Positions 25,682 through 37,758 of a DNA stretch of 64,000 bases are shown one piece after another. The notes below the pieces were generated by a model. The model made no database searches, was not told the DNA's origin, and saw nothing but the letters and a program-made list of their open reading frames with translations. Origin of the DNA: Ancylobacter novellus (GTDB lineage Bacteria > Pseudomonadota > Alphaproteobacteria > Rhizobiales > Methylopilaceae); the NCBI GenBank assembly GCA_003241695.1, contig QFPN01000009.1:115455-179454 (forward strand), given 5' to 3'. A program made the translations under genes and the position numbers. Within the stretch, counting starts at the first letter, position 1. Each line of letters begins with the position of its first letter.

Positions 25682-25935
25682 AAATCTTCGTCCCCCGGTA
25701 TGGCTTGACGAGAGGAAGCGCAGCCGAGCTCAATCCCTCAAAACGACGGATCGTTTGAGGAATTCGGTTTCTTCCCGACCGCGCAGCACGGCGCCCTGCG
25801 CCACGATCACTGTGCGAGGCAGAATGGGTTCAAATCTGAGTGGATCGCCCGTAGGGAGAGAGACGACACGCATACGCCGGGCAGACAGATTGGTGCATGT
25901 TCGGTACCAGTCCTGCAATCCTAACATTCTGCATT

Positions 25936-26196
25936 ATGCGGAAAGTATTGGGCGTGGTTAAGGCTTGCCAAATTCGTGCCGGCAGAGCGATGCTGTCTTG
26001 GTCGCAACAACAGCTTGCCGACAAAGCTGACTTGAGTAGGGATACGATCAAAGCGTTGGAAACGCCGGGTGTTCGCACTTACACGGCTACGGTGGAAGCA
26101 GTCGTGAGAGTTCTTGAAAACGAAGGCCTGCGTTTTCTTCAGGATGATCATTCCCTTGGCGTAGCGTTGGACGCCAACAATAGCCACGCCGGTTAA
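25936..26196 (+). CDS. Small XRE-family regulator
   Basis: The 86-residue protein has a helix-turn-helix at about residues 7-60 (ACQIRAGRAMLSWSQQQLAD, then KADLSRDTIKALE). It is divergent from the AAA-M41 operon across a 254-bp gap, so it could regulate it. The ATG at 25936 removes 13 residues of a longer frame that match no XRE N-terminus. The following P1B ATPase gene converges on it with an 18-nt gap. Confidence 0.75.
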   Translation: MRKVLGVVKACQIRAGRAMLSWSQQQLADKADLSRDTIKALETPGVRTYTATVEAVVRVLENEGLRFLQDDHSLGVALDANNSHAG

Positions 26197-26214
26197 ACGT
26201 TTTGATTGAGATGC

Positions 26215-28335
26215 TTAAGACATCTTGAAGCGCAGCAGGCGGAGTGCGTTCGCTGTCACCAGCACGGTCGCTCCGGTGTCGGCGAGGATCGCCATCCAGA
26301 GCGGCGTGAAGCCAAAGAGGGTCGCGACCAGGAACGCGCCCTTCAGGCCGAGCGCGAGTGTGACGTTGCTCCAGATGTTCGACAGGGTCGCCCGGGACAG
26401 GACCACGAGCTCGGCCACCCCGCCGACGCGGTCCTTGAGCAGCGCCGCGTCCGCGGTCTCGAGCGCGACGTCCGTCCCACCGCCCATCGCGACGCCGACC
26501 GAGGCCGCGGCAAGGGCGGGAGCGTCGTTCACGCCGTCGCCGACCATCGCGATCGGACCATCCCGGCGATGGTCGGCGATCGCCTCGAGCTTGGCCGCGG
26601 GCAGCAGCTCCGCGCGATGCTCGACGCCGAGCTCGGCCGCGATCGCGGCGGCGGCCCTCGCGTTGTCGCCCGTCAGCATTACGGTGCGCAGGCCGAGTTT
26701 GCGCAGCCGCTCCAGCCCCGCGGCCGCGTCCGGACGGAGCGTGTCCCTGAGCGCGACGAGGCCGAGCAGCCGAGCGCCCTCGCTGACCGCCACGACGGTG
26801 TTTCCGGCGCCCTCGAGCTCTGCCACCCGCCCAGTGGCTTCCGGTGACAGCAGGCCCTTCTCGACGGCCTGACGCGGCGATCCAACGGTGACGAAGCCAG
26901 ACATCAGGCGCGCGGTCACGCCCTTGCCGGGCGCAGCCGTACCGCCAAAGGCGTTCGGGACAGTCAACATCCTCGACTGGGCCTCCTCGACGATGGCGAG
27001 ACCGAGCGGATGGCTGGAGCCGCGCTCGACGGCGGCAGCCTTCGAGAGCGTCTCTTCGACGGTCCCGTCAAGCGCAACGACATCGACGACGCGCGGCCGT
27101 CCCTCCGTCAGCGTGCCCGTCTTGTCGAACGCGACCGTCTTCACGCGGCCGAGCGTTTCCAGCGCCGCGCCGCCCTTGATGAGGAGGCCACGTCGCGCTC
27201 CGCCCGCGAGCGCCGATGCGACGGCCGCCGGGGTCGAGATCACGAGCGCGCAGGGGCATGCGATCAGCAGAACGGCGAGCCCGCGATAGATCCATGTCTG
27301 CCAGTCGCCGCCCGCAAGCAGCGGCGGCGCGACGATCACCAGCAGCGCGAACGCCATGGCGGCGGGCGTGTACCAGCGGCTGAAGCGCTCGATGAAGCGC
27401 GCGGTCGGCGCCTTGGTCGCCTGCGCCTCCTCGACCATGTGGACGATCCGGGCAATGGTGTTGTCCGCGGTCGCCTTCGTGATCGACACGCGGAGCTCGC
27501 CGTTGGCGTTGACGCTGCCCGCATGGACGCTCGAGCCGACCTCCTTGAAGACGGCCCGGGACTCGCCAGTGATCGGGGCCTCGTTCAGTTCGGACGCGCC
27601 CTCGACCACGGTCCCGTCGGACGGGACGCGGTCGCCTGGACGCACCAGCACGACGTCGCCGACCGCGAGTTCGGACGCCGGGACGGTCTCCACCTCGTCG
27701 CCACGGATCCGGTGGGCCGAGCGCGGCATCAGGTCGACGAGCGCCTTCACCCCCGCCCGGGCGCGGCTCGCCGCAACGCCTTCGAGCAGTTCGCCGACCG
27801 CGAACAGGAACACCACGACCGCGGCCTCCGGCGCCTCGCCGATCGCGATCGCGCCGATGGCGGCGACAGCCATCAGGGTCTCAATGCTGAAGGGCGTCCC
27901 GTTGAGCGCGCCGGCGACGGCGCGCCGGGCCACGGGAACGAGCGCGACGACAGCCGCGACCACGTAGGGCCACGCCGCCCACTGCGGTTCAAGCCAAGAA
28001 ACGCCCCAGGCCCCGGCGAGCAGCGCGCCCGAGGCGGGAACGAGCCTGCCCTTCGCGGTCGACCACCACGGGCCTTCGGTCGCCGGATGATCGTGACCCG
28101 CGGGGCCGGCCGCGGCCGGATCGATCGCCTTGAAGCCGAGACTGTCGACCTTGGCCCGGATCGCCTCGCGGCTGGTGCGGTCTTCGTCCACCGTGATCGA
28201 CATTGAGGACGCGGCGACGCTCACCTCGACCTCGGCGACGCCCGGCAGTCGCCGCATGGCGGTCTCGATCTTCGCGGCGCAGGACCCGCAGTCCATGCCC
28301 TCGATGCGGAGCTTCAGGGCGCTCGCGGCGGCCAT
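26215..28335 (-). CDS. zntA: Zn/Cd/Pb-exporting P1B-type ATPase
   Basis: The 706-residue P-type ATPase has one N-terminal heavy-metal-associated domain with GMDCGSC (Cys16, Cys19), the membrane metal site CPCALVISTP, phosphorylation site DKTGTLTEG, the HP locus SSHPLG and hinge GDGVNDAPAL. This combination marks the Zn/Cd/Pb class rather than Cu ATPases. It pumps metal from cytoplasm to periplasm. The ATG at 28335 follows GAGGTG. It is divergent from a MerR-family gene and its promoter has the stretched spacer that MerR proteins use. Whether it is better called cadA or zntA cannot be settled by eye. Confidence 0.93.
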   Translation of the reverse strand: MAAASALKLRIEGMDCGSCAAKIETAMRRLPGVAEVEVSVAASSMSITVDEDRTSREAIRAKVDSLGFKAIDPAAAGPAGHDHPATEGPWWSTAKGRLVPASGALLAGAWGVSWLEPQWAAWPYVVAAVVALVPVARRAVAGALNGTPFSIETLMAVAAIGAIAIGEAPEAAVVVFLFAVGELLEGVAASRARAGVKALVDLMPRSAHRIRGDEVETVPASELAVGDVVLVRPGDRVPSDGTVVEGASELNEAPITGESRAVFKEVGSSVHAGSVNANGELRVSITKATADNTIARIVHMVEEAQATKAPTARFIERFSRWYTPAAMAFALLVIVAPPLLAGGDWQTWIYRGLAVLLIACPCALVISTPAAVASALAGGARRGLLIKGGAALETLGRVKTVAFDKTGTLTEGRPRVVDVVALDGTVEETLSKAAAVERGSSHPLGLAIVEEAQSRMLTVPNAFGGTAAPGKGVTARLMSGFVTVGSPRQAVEKGLLSPEATGRVAELEGAGNTVVAVSEGARLLGLVALRDTLRPDAAAGLERLRKLGLRTVMLTGDNARAAAAIAAELGVEHRAELLPAAKLEAIADHRRDGPIAMVGDGVNDAPALAAASVGVAMGGGTDVALETADAALLKDRVGGVAELVVLSRATLSNIWSNVTLALGLKGAFLVATLFGFTPLWMAILADTGATVLVTANALRLLRFKMS

Positions 28336-28367
28336 TTCGTCACCTCGACAATTCCGACGTGACGCAC

Positions 28368-28398
28368 AATATGGACCCTGTAGCAACTACAGGGTCAA
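28368..28398 (-). promoter_or_regulatory. MerR-type promoter of the Zn/Cd ATPase gene
   Basis: Reading leftward, TTGACC (28398-28393) and CATATT (28373-28368) are separated by 19 bp. That over-long spacer holds the dyad ACCCTGTAG-TTG-CTACAGGGT (28375-28395). This is the hallmark of promoters that a MerR-family activator untwists on binding metal. The site also overlaps the region just upstream of the regulator gene, so it can autoregulate. Confidence 0.88.
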
Positions 28399-28401
28399 GC
28401 G

Positions 28402-28827
28402 ATGTCTGACACGTTCGCGATCGGCGAGCTCGGGCGGGCGACCGACACCAAGGTCGAGACCGTCCGCTACTACGAGCGCATCGGCCTGCTGTCCCAGCCG
28501 CAGCGCACCTCGGGCAACTACCGCGCCTATGACCGCGGCCACCTCAATCGCCTGAGCTTCATCCGCCGCTCCCGCGACCTCGGTTTCTCGCTCGACCAGG
28601 TCCGTGCGCTGCTCGACCTTGCGGACCAGCGCGACCGCCCCTGCGAGGCCGTGGACGAGATCGCGCGGGGCCACCTCGCCGAGGTCGAGCGCAAGATCGC
28701 CGACCTCGAAGCGTTGCGCGATGAACTTCGCGGGATGGTGCGGCAATGCGGCCACGGGTCGGTCCGCGACTGCCGGATCATCGAGGCGCTTTCGCCCGGC
28801 GACGCACGGGCCACGGCGCCCGGTTAA
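28402..28827 (+). CDS. MerR-family Zn/Cd/Pb-responsive activator (CadR/ZntR-like)
   Basis: The 141-residue protein has a MerR helix-turn-helix (FAIGELGRATDTKVETVRYY) followed by YERIGLL, and a dimerisation helix. Cysteines are at about 80 (RPCEAV), 115 (RQCGHG) and 120 (RDCRII), the positions used by ZntR, CadR and PbrR. A His/Cys C-terminal extension like that of CadR is absent. The ATG lies 4 nt from the -35 of the divergent ATPase promoter and no Shine-Dalgarno is visible, so the mRNA may be leaderless. Confidence 0.92.
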   Translation: MSDTFAIGELGRATDTKVETVRYYERIGLLSQPQRTSGNYRAYDRGHLNRLSFIRRSRDLGFSLDQVRALLDLADQRDRPCEAVDEIARGHLAEVERKIADLEALRDELRGMVRQCGHGSVRDCRIIEALSPGDARATAPG

Positions 28828-28949
28828 GGACTCGTTGACGGCTTGCCGCCACCATCGGATCGCGGAGTCGTGGCGGCCACGGGACTTGACACCGCCCCCC
28901 GTTTCCCCGGATGCGTTGCAGCATGGACGTTCTGTCGAAGGCGAGATCA

Positions 28950-29324
28950 ATGCGTGCCTGGCGCTTCTGCGTCCGGGTTGCGTTCGCCCTTTGCCTGGTC
29001 GTCTTCGGCGTCGGTGACGCCGTCGAGCGCAGCTTCGCGGGCCACGTGGGCCTCGACTCGGCGCTCACCTACGCGGTCTCGGCCGACACCATGGCCAGCG
29101 TCACGACCGATCATTCCGGCATCCATGTCGACGGCCAGTCCGGCGACGTGGACCTGAGCGGCCAGGTCGTCGGTCACGGCTGCCATGGCTGCGCCGCCAT
29201 TCCTGAGCGGATGGCGCAGGTCGTGGCTGCGCCGAGCGCGCTCGGCTCTTCCCCGGCATGGGCCTCCGTGCCCTCGACCGCCGGGCGGGAACCCCTCGTC
29301 GACCTTCCTCCGCCTCGAGCCTGA
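28950..29324 (+). CDS. Small signal-anchored protein with HGCHGC motif
   Basis: The 124-residue product has an N-terminal hydrophobic helix (about residues 7-19), then a mature region with GHGCHGCAAIPERM near residue 75 and a proline-rich end. It precedes czcC by 71 nt. Short secreted proteins with a few Cys and His residues stand before several efflux operons in this window, and they may be periplasmic metal sensors or chaperones. No family is claimed. A short inverted repeat (CTGACCTGA 29321-29329 / TCAGGTCAG 29384-29392) spans the gap to czcC and could hide its ribosome site. Confidence 0.6.
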   Translation: MRAWRFCVRVAFALCLVVFGVGDAVERSFAGHVGLDSALTYAVSADTMASVTTDHSGIHVDGQSGDVDLSGQVVGHGCHGCAAIPERMAQVVAAPSALGSSPAWASVPSTAGREPLVDLPPPRA

Positions 29325-29395
29325 CCTGACGGAATCCGTGTCGGCGCGCGCCTGAGACGCGCTCGCCTCCGCTCGTCAGTTCATCAGGTCAGGTC

Positions 29396-30667
29396 ATGCT
29401 TTTCAGAACCCGCGCGCTTGCGCTGGGGGTGGCGATCGCGCTGCTTCCCGCGCCGGCGACGCACGCCGCGCCGTCGTCGCGGTCCCTCACGCTGTCACAG
29501 GCGCTGTCGCGCGCCGTCGCCTCCTCCCCTGGTCTCGCCGCGGCGGACCGGGAAATCGGGGCGGCGGGCGGCCGGAGCCTCCAATCCGGCGTCTTCCCCA
29601 ACCCCGAGCTCTCCGCAGAGCTCGACAACGCCTTCGGCTCTAGATCCAAGCGCAACCTCGAGGCCGCCGAGACCACGCTCCAGATCAGCCAGCTCTTCGA
29701 GCTCGGCGGCAAGCGGGAGGCCCGGATGGCGATCGCCGCCGCCGACATCGACGCCGCGCGCTGGGACCGCGCCGCGACCCGGCTCCAGGTTCTCGCCGAG
29801 ACGGCCGAGGCGTTCGCAAGGACGCTCGGCGCCCAGCGTCGCGTGGCGGAGCTCGAGGAACAGGTCGACGACCTCGACCGCCTGACGCCGCTGCTCCAGC
29901 GACGGGTCGAGGCGGGCGCGTCCTCAAGCGCCGAGATCTCGCGCGGCCGTCTCGCCACCGAGACGACCCGCGTCGAGCTCGCCAAGGCGAAGGCCTCGTT
30001 CCAGGCGGCGCGGCGCGAGCTGTCGGTGCTGATCGGGGAGAAGGCGCCGTCCTTCGCCTCCGTCGGCGGCGACCTCTCGCGCATCGGCGCGCCTCCCTCG
30101 TTCGACAGCTTGATGTCGCGCGCGCTACAGACCCCACAGCTCACGCGCTTCACGGCGGTGAGGGCCCAGCGCCGGGCGCTGCTCGCGGCCGCGCAGGCCA
30201 AGGCCGTGCCGGACATCACGGCGGGCGTGGGCTGGCGGCACTACCGCGAGGACCGCTCGAACGCCGTCATGGCCTCGCTCAGCGTGCCGCTCCCGGTGTT
30301 CGACCGGAACCAGGGCGGCGTGATCGAGGCGAAAGAGACGCTCGCCAAGACCGAGGCTGAGAAGGCCGCGGCCCAGCGGGCTCTGACGGTGCTCGTCGGC
30401 AACGCCTACGAGGCGTTGAGGGGCTCCTACGACGAGGCCCGGCTCACCCGCGCCAACGTTCTGCCCGTCGCCCGCGAAGCCTGGGACAGCATCCGCTCCG
30501 GCTACGGCGAGGGCCGCTACTCGCTGCTCGAGCTGCTCGACGCTCGCGCCGCGCTGTCGGAAGCCTCGCTCAAGGAGATCGACGCTCTCGTCTCCTTCCA
30601 CTCATCGCTCGCCAGTCTCGAAGGCCTGACGGGATCCGCCCTCGTTCTGTCCCGGAGAGACAAATGA
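29396..30667 (+). CDS. czcC: CzcC-like outer membrane factor (TolC family)
   Basis: The 423-residue protein has a signal peptide (LALGVAIALLPAPATHAA) and the two-fold TolC repeat with SLTLSQALSRAVASSPGL and, in the second half, FDRNQGGVIEAKETL and LSEASLKEIDAL. It forms the outer-membrane channel of the CzcCBA export complex. It is the first of the tightly packed czcC-x-czcB-czcA genes, which overlap by 4, 4 and 11 nt. The start at 29396 lies 9 nt after AGGTCAGG. Confidence 0.9.
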   Translation: MLFRTRALALGVAIALLPAPATHAAPSSRSLTLSQALSRAVASSPGLAAADREIGAAGGRSLQSGVFPNPELSAELDNAFGSRSKRNLEAAETTLQISQLFELGGKREARMAIAAADIDAARWDRAATRLQVLAETAEAFARTLGAQRRVAELEEQVDDLDRLTPLLQRRVEAGASSSAEISRGRLATETTRVELAKAKASFQAARRELSVLIGEKAPSFASVGGDLSRIGAPPSFDSLMSRALQTPQLTRFTAVRAQRRALLAAAQAKAVPDITAGVGWRHYREDRSNAVMASLSVPLPVFDRNQGGVIEAKETLAKTEAEKAAAQRALTVLVGNAYEALRGSYDEARLTRANVLPVAREAWDSIRSGYGEGRYSLLELLDARAALSEASLKEIDALVSFHSSLASLEGLTGSALVLSRRDK

Positions 30668-31041
30668 CCTCGTTCAAGACCGCCTCTATGGCGGCCGTGC
30701 TCCTGCTCGCCTCCGCTCCCGTTTCGCTGGCGGCGCCCGCATCGACGCCCCGCGTCGTCCCGCTGCCCGGCTACGACGGCGCGTGGGTCTATGACGGCCG
30801 CACGCCGCCGACCTGCAACGCCCGCGACGTCCGCGTCCGCCATTTCGCGGGTGACGGCCACTCCAGCGACGCCGCCGAACACGCGCACCTCGGTCACGGC
30901 CACAAGTGGTCGAAGCGCAACTTCAAGGGCTACCCGACGAAGCCGCCCTGCTACGTGCGCCGAGCCTCCGCCCAACCCGAAACCCCTGCCGACCTCGCGA
31001 CCGCCGCGACCCGCAACGCCCTGTCCGGAGACCTGTCATGA
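30664..31041 (+). CDS. Small periplasmic His-rich protein between czcC and czcB
   Basis: The 125-residue product has a signal peptide (about 1-23, ending SLAAPAS) and a mature part with many histidines (VRHFAGDGHSSDAAEHAHLG, then HGHKW). Two cysteines sit around a YPTKPPC stretch. It overlaps both czcC and czcB by four bases (ATGA), so it is made with them in fixed ratio. Its place and composition suggest a periplasmic Zn/Cd-binding accessory similar in idea to CzcI or CzcE, but no homology was recognised. Confidence 0.65.
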   Translation: MTSFKTASMAAVLLLASAPVSLAAPASTPRVVPLPGYDGAWVYDGRTPPTCNARDVRVRHFAGDGHSSDAAEHAHLGHGHKWSKRNFKGYPTKPPCYVRRASAQPETPADLATAATRNALSGDLS

Positions 31042-32559
31042 GCCGTTCGATCGCACGCGACGCCGCCGTCCTCGTGGTCGGGGGTCTCATCGGGGCCGGC
31101 GGCCTCTACGCCGCCCAGCAGGGACCGTCCGCGGTCGCAACCCAGGCGCTCGCGCTCTACTCCGGCCTGATGGGCGGAGATGGCCACGCACACGCGGAAG
31201 GACCGAAGACGCTCGCCGCCGCGGACGGTCACAAGGAAGGCGATGGCCATGCCCACGGCAAGGACGGCGCCCATTCGAAGGACGACGGCCACGGCCACGG
31301 CAAGGAGGACGACCACTCCAAGGACGACGGCCACGGCCATGGTTCCGGCAAGGACGATGGGCATGGCCATGGCAAGGACGACGGTCACGGGCACGACAAG
31401 CCGAAGCCCAAGGCCGACGCAGGCGCCCCGATCCAGGTCGCGGCCGCCGACGAACACAAGGAGGGCGACGGCCATGCCCACGGCAAGGAGGACGCGCACT
31501 CCAAGGACGACGGGCACGGCCATGGGAAGGACGACGCCCATTCCAAGGACGACGGCCACGGACACGGGTCGGGCAAGGACGACGGTCACGGGCACGGCGC
31601 CGAAGACGGCCATGGCCACGACAAGCCGAAGCCGAAGGCCGACGCCGGGGGCGAAGCGCCCCTGAGGGTCGCGGCCGTCGACGCCAAGGACGACGGGCAC
31701 GGCCACGGCGCCGAGAAGGAGGACGACGGACACGGCCACGGGGCGGAGCTTCCCGAGGGCGTCGTCGAGCTGGGCGAGGCCAAGGTGAAGGCCGCAGGCA
31801 TCGCGCTCGGCAAGGCGGGCGCCTCGACGCTGCGCGAGGAGCTGCATCTCAACGGCATCGTGCAGGCGAACCAGGAAGCGGTCGTGCAGGTCACGCCGCG
31901 CTTCCCCGGCGTGGTCCGCACGCTGTCGAAGCGCCTTGGCGACCAGGTGAGGAAAGGCGAGCTGCTCGCGGTCGTCGAGAGCAACCAGAGCCTGACGACT
32001 TACGAACTGAAGGCCCCGATGGCGGGCGTGATCACCGAGCGGCAGGCCTCGCTCGGCGAATACGTCTCTGAGCAGAAGCCAGCTTTCGTCATCACCGACC
32101 TCTCGACGCTCTGGGTCGACTTCTCGGTCTACCGCCGCGACCTCGCGAAGGTCGCTGTCGGCGAGACGGTGCGGATCGACCCCGAGGACGGCGGCGAGCC
32201 GATCGAGGCGAAGATCTCCTACCTGTCGCCGATCGGGGCCGCGGACACCCAGAGCGCGGTGGCGCGCGCCGTGATCCCGAACGACGGCCGCTTCAGGCCG
32301 GGCCTGTTCGCGACGGGCGCCGTCGCGACCGCCGAGCAGTCCGTGCCGCTCGCCGTGTCGATCGACGCCGTCCAGTCGCTCGAGGGCCGCGACGTCGTGT
32401 TCGTCCGCGAGGGCGACCGCTTCGCCGCCCGCGACGTGACGCTCGGCCGCCGGGACGGGCGCTCCGTGGAGGTCGTCATGGGTCTCAAGGGAGGCGAGGC
32501 CTACGCCTCTAGGAACAGCTTCGTCGTGAAGGCAGAGCTCGCAAAGGGAAGCGCGAGCC

Positions 32560-32570
<11 letters not shown>
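31038..32570 (+). CDS. czcB: CzcB-like membrane fusion protein with long His-rich insert
   Basis: The 510-residue RND periplasmic adaptor has an N-terminal membrane anchor (about 8-27). A His/Asp/Gly/Lys-rich region with about 30 histidines follows at residues 50-236, mostly as DGHGHG. The normal adaptor fold comes after it: a barrel-sandwich half-motif (APMAGVITERQASLGEYV) and beta-barrel domains. CzcB proteins bind Zn at the N-terminus, but this region is unusually long and includes a 75-residue tandem duplication. It links the CzcA pump to CzcC and may capture periplasmic Zn, Co or Cd. The ATG overlaps the previous stop. Confidence 0.92.
31215..31670 (+). repeat. Tandem duplication coding for the His-rich region of CzcB
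   Basis: Codons 60-134 (31215-31439) and 135-211 (31440-31670) encode two nearly identical blocks. Both begin AAAD, continue HKEGDGHAHGK, hold several DDGHGHG units and end HDKPKPKADAG. The third block is truncated (KDDGHGHGAE repeats to residue 236). This is a unit of about 228 bp in tandem inside a gene. Confidence 0.88.
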
Positions 32571-35825
<3,255 letters not shown>

Positions 35826-35829
<4 letters not shown>

Positions 35830-36296
35830 GGGCCGCGGCCCTCGGCGCGGCTGCGCTCGCTCTCGCTCTGGGGACGTCGTCCCCGGCGCGGGCGCTCAAC
35901 GAGGACGTGATGCGCAACGTCCTGTCCTCGGTGTTCCTGGCGCAAAACTTCACGGCCGTTTGCGTGAAGGTCGACCCCGACTTCGCCCAGGAGACGGGCG
36001 GCAAGGACGGAGACGCCTCCAAGGTCATCGCCCACATGAAGGACGAGATCCTCGCGACGATGACGCGAGAGGAGGCGGCCCAGATCGTGGTCAGCGCCGC
36101 CGGGGCCGCCCGCGCGGTCGGCCTCGGCATGATCCGCTCGCTTTCGGGCGGAACGGTCGAGGAGCAGACCGACCGTGTCAGGGCGCTCTGCGAGGGCACG
36201 GCCAAGCCGCTGGTGAAGGGCGTCGTCGAGAACCATGACGAGCGGCACGAGTTTTTCGAGCAGATGCTCAAGGACGCCCGCCAGGGCCGCGGCTGA
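35826..36296 (+). CDS. Secreted two-cysteine protein, family A copy 1, unknown
   Basis: The 156-residue product starts at a GTG overlapping the czcA stop (GTGA). It has a signal peptide (about 1-24, ending SPARA) and a helical mature part with conserved blocks NVLSSVFLAQNF, HMKDEILATM and CEGTAKPLVKGVVENHD. A clear paralog lies in the copper island (58962-59483) with the same order of blocks and the two cysteines in equivalent places (AVC and ALC here, RVC and AWC there). Both sit at operon ends with metal export genes. No known family was recognised. A periplasmic metal-binding or pump-accessory role is inferred from context. Confidence 0.7.
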
Positions 36297-36309
36297 GGAC
36301 GGGACGACG

Positions 36310-37278
36310 ATGACGGCACATGACGACCACGCCGGAAACGACCATGGCAATGGCGGCGGGGACCACTCCGGCCATGCCCACGGGCCGGGCGGGCACGCGC
36401 ATGCGCCCGCCAGTTTCGGCAAGGCGTTCGCGGTCGGCATCGGGCTGAACACCATCTTCGTCGTCATCGAGGCGGGCTACGGCTACGCCAGCAACTCGCT
36501 CGCCCTCGTGGCGGACGCAGGCCACAATCTGTCCGACGTGCTCGGCCTCTCGGTCGCCTGGATCGCCGCGACGCTCGCCAGCCGTCCGCCGTCTCCGCGC
36601 TTCTCCTACGGCCTGCGCTCGTCCTCGATCATGGCGGCGCTGTTCAACGCGATCTTCCTGCTGATTGCGGTCGGGATGATCACCTGGGAGGCGATCCAGC
36701 GCTTCTTCGACCCCCAGCCCGTCGCCGGCGTGACCGTCATGGTGGTCGCCGCCATCGGGGTTCTGATCAACGGCTTCACCGCGTTCCTGTTCATGTCGGG
36801 CCGCAAGGGCGACATCAACATCAAGGGCGCATACCTCCACATGGTCGCCGACGCCGGGGTCTCGGTCGCCGTGATCGTCGCCGGGCTTCTGGTGATCGTG
36901 ACCGGATGGGAATGGCTTGACCCCGTCGTCAGCCTGATGATCGCAGCGGTGATCACGATGGGCACCTGGGGGCTGCTGCGCGACAGCGTGACCATGTCGC
37001 TTGATGCGACCCCGCCGGGCATCGACCCCGCGGCCGTCGTCGCATTCCTTCAGCAGCGCCCCGGGGTCGTCGAGGTCCACGACCTCCACGTCTGGCCGAT
37101 GAGCACGACCGAGACGGCGCTCACCGCGCACCTCGTCATGCCCTCGGGCCATCCGGGCGACGCAGCCATGCGCTCGATCGCCGAGGAGCTCGAAAAGCGC
37201 TTCGGCATCGCCCACCCAACGATCCAGATCGAGCTCGCGACGGGCTCCTGTCCTCTGGCCCCCGCCCATGCGGTCTGA
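36310..37278 (+). CDS. czcD: CzcD-like cation diffusion facilitator
   Basis: The 322-residue CDF exporter has a His-rich N-terminus (DDHAGNDHGN, then GHAHGPGGHAHAP) and six membrane helices. The TM2 metal site is ADAGHNLSDV (HxxxD) and the TM5 site ADAG. The C-terminal cytoplasmic domain has VEVHDLHVWPMS, the usual regulatory metal motif. It exports Zn, Cd or Co using the proton gradient. It follows the family A gene by 13 nt and overlaps the next small gene by 11. Confidence 0.94.
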   Translation: MTAHDDHAGNDHGNGGGDHSGHAHGPGGHAHAPASFGKAFAVGIGLNTIFVVIEAGYGYASNSLALVADAGHNLSDVLGLSVAWIAATLASRPPSPRFSYGLRSSSIMAALFNAIFLLIAVGMITWEAIQRFFDPQPVAGVTVMVVAAIGVLINGFTAFLFMSGRKGDINIKGAYLHMVADAGVSVAVIVAGLLVIVTGWEWLDPVVSLMIAAVITMGTWGLLRDSVTMSLDATPPGIDPAAVVAFLQQRPGVVEVHDLHVWPMSTTETALTAHLVMPSGHPGDAAMRSIAEELEKRFGIAHPTIQIELATGSCPLAPAHAV

Positions 37279-37639
37279 GGCTGGGACACGCGCCGCGGCT
37301 TTCCTACGCGCGCTTTCGCGCAAGGCGGCGGCGCTTGCGACGCTTCTTGCCGTGCTGCTGCTCGCCGTGTCCCACGTCGAGATCGATCACGGCTCCCGCT
37401 TCGCGCCACTATCCGGCCAGCAGGCCGTGCTTGTGACCTCCGCTCCCTGCTCGTCCGCCGCGCTTGGGCATGCTGGCTCGGGCGCCGCCGAATGCTCAGC
37501 ACCGTGCGTCGCGCCGCTTCCGGCCGCCCTCGGTTCCTGGGAGGCTCTCGCCCAGCGGTCCGCTGCCGTCCGATCCTCATGCCCCGGCCTCCACGACGTC
37601 CATGTCGGTCTCGCCACCCCACCGCCCCGGATCGCCTGA
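37268..37639 (+). CDS. Small signal-anchored protein with several cysteines
   Basis: The 123-residue product has a strongly hydrophobic helix (AALATLLAVLLLAVSHVEID, about residues 22-41). The outer part has scattered cysteines (APCSSA, AECSAPCVAP, SSCPGLHDVHVG) and a proline/arginine end. It overlaps czcD by 11 nt. It resembles in architecture the other small Cys/His proteins in this window. Its function and family are unknown. It could be a thin periplasmic metal-binding protein or a non-essential frame with coding bias; the overlap with czcD favours a real gene. Confidence 0.5.
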   Translation: MRSEAGTRAAAFLRALSRKAAALATLLAVLLLAVSHVEIDHGSRFAPLSGQQAVLVTSAPCSSAALGHAGSGAAECSAPCVAPLPAALGSWEALAQRSAAVRSSCPGLHDVHVGLATPPPRIA

Positions 37640-37758
37640 TCGCGCCGTCCGGCGGAAGCGGCGACGCCGTTCCGCCGACCTTGCTTTCAGCGACGCGTCC
37701 CTGACGCGACGGCCGACGCCGTCAGCGGGACGCAGAACCGACTCCGGGAAACGAAGAC

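Noticed and set aside
28855..28885. GTGGC-GGCCAC dyad before the small gene at 28950 as another Crp-type site
   Set aside because: The spacing between GTGG and CCAC is 3 nt rather than 6, so it does not fit the TGTGG-N6-CCACA group.
31188..31745. CRISPR-like array suggested by regular short repeats
   Set aside because: The repeats are in frame inside czcB, encode DGHGHG units and have no unique spacers.
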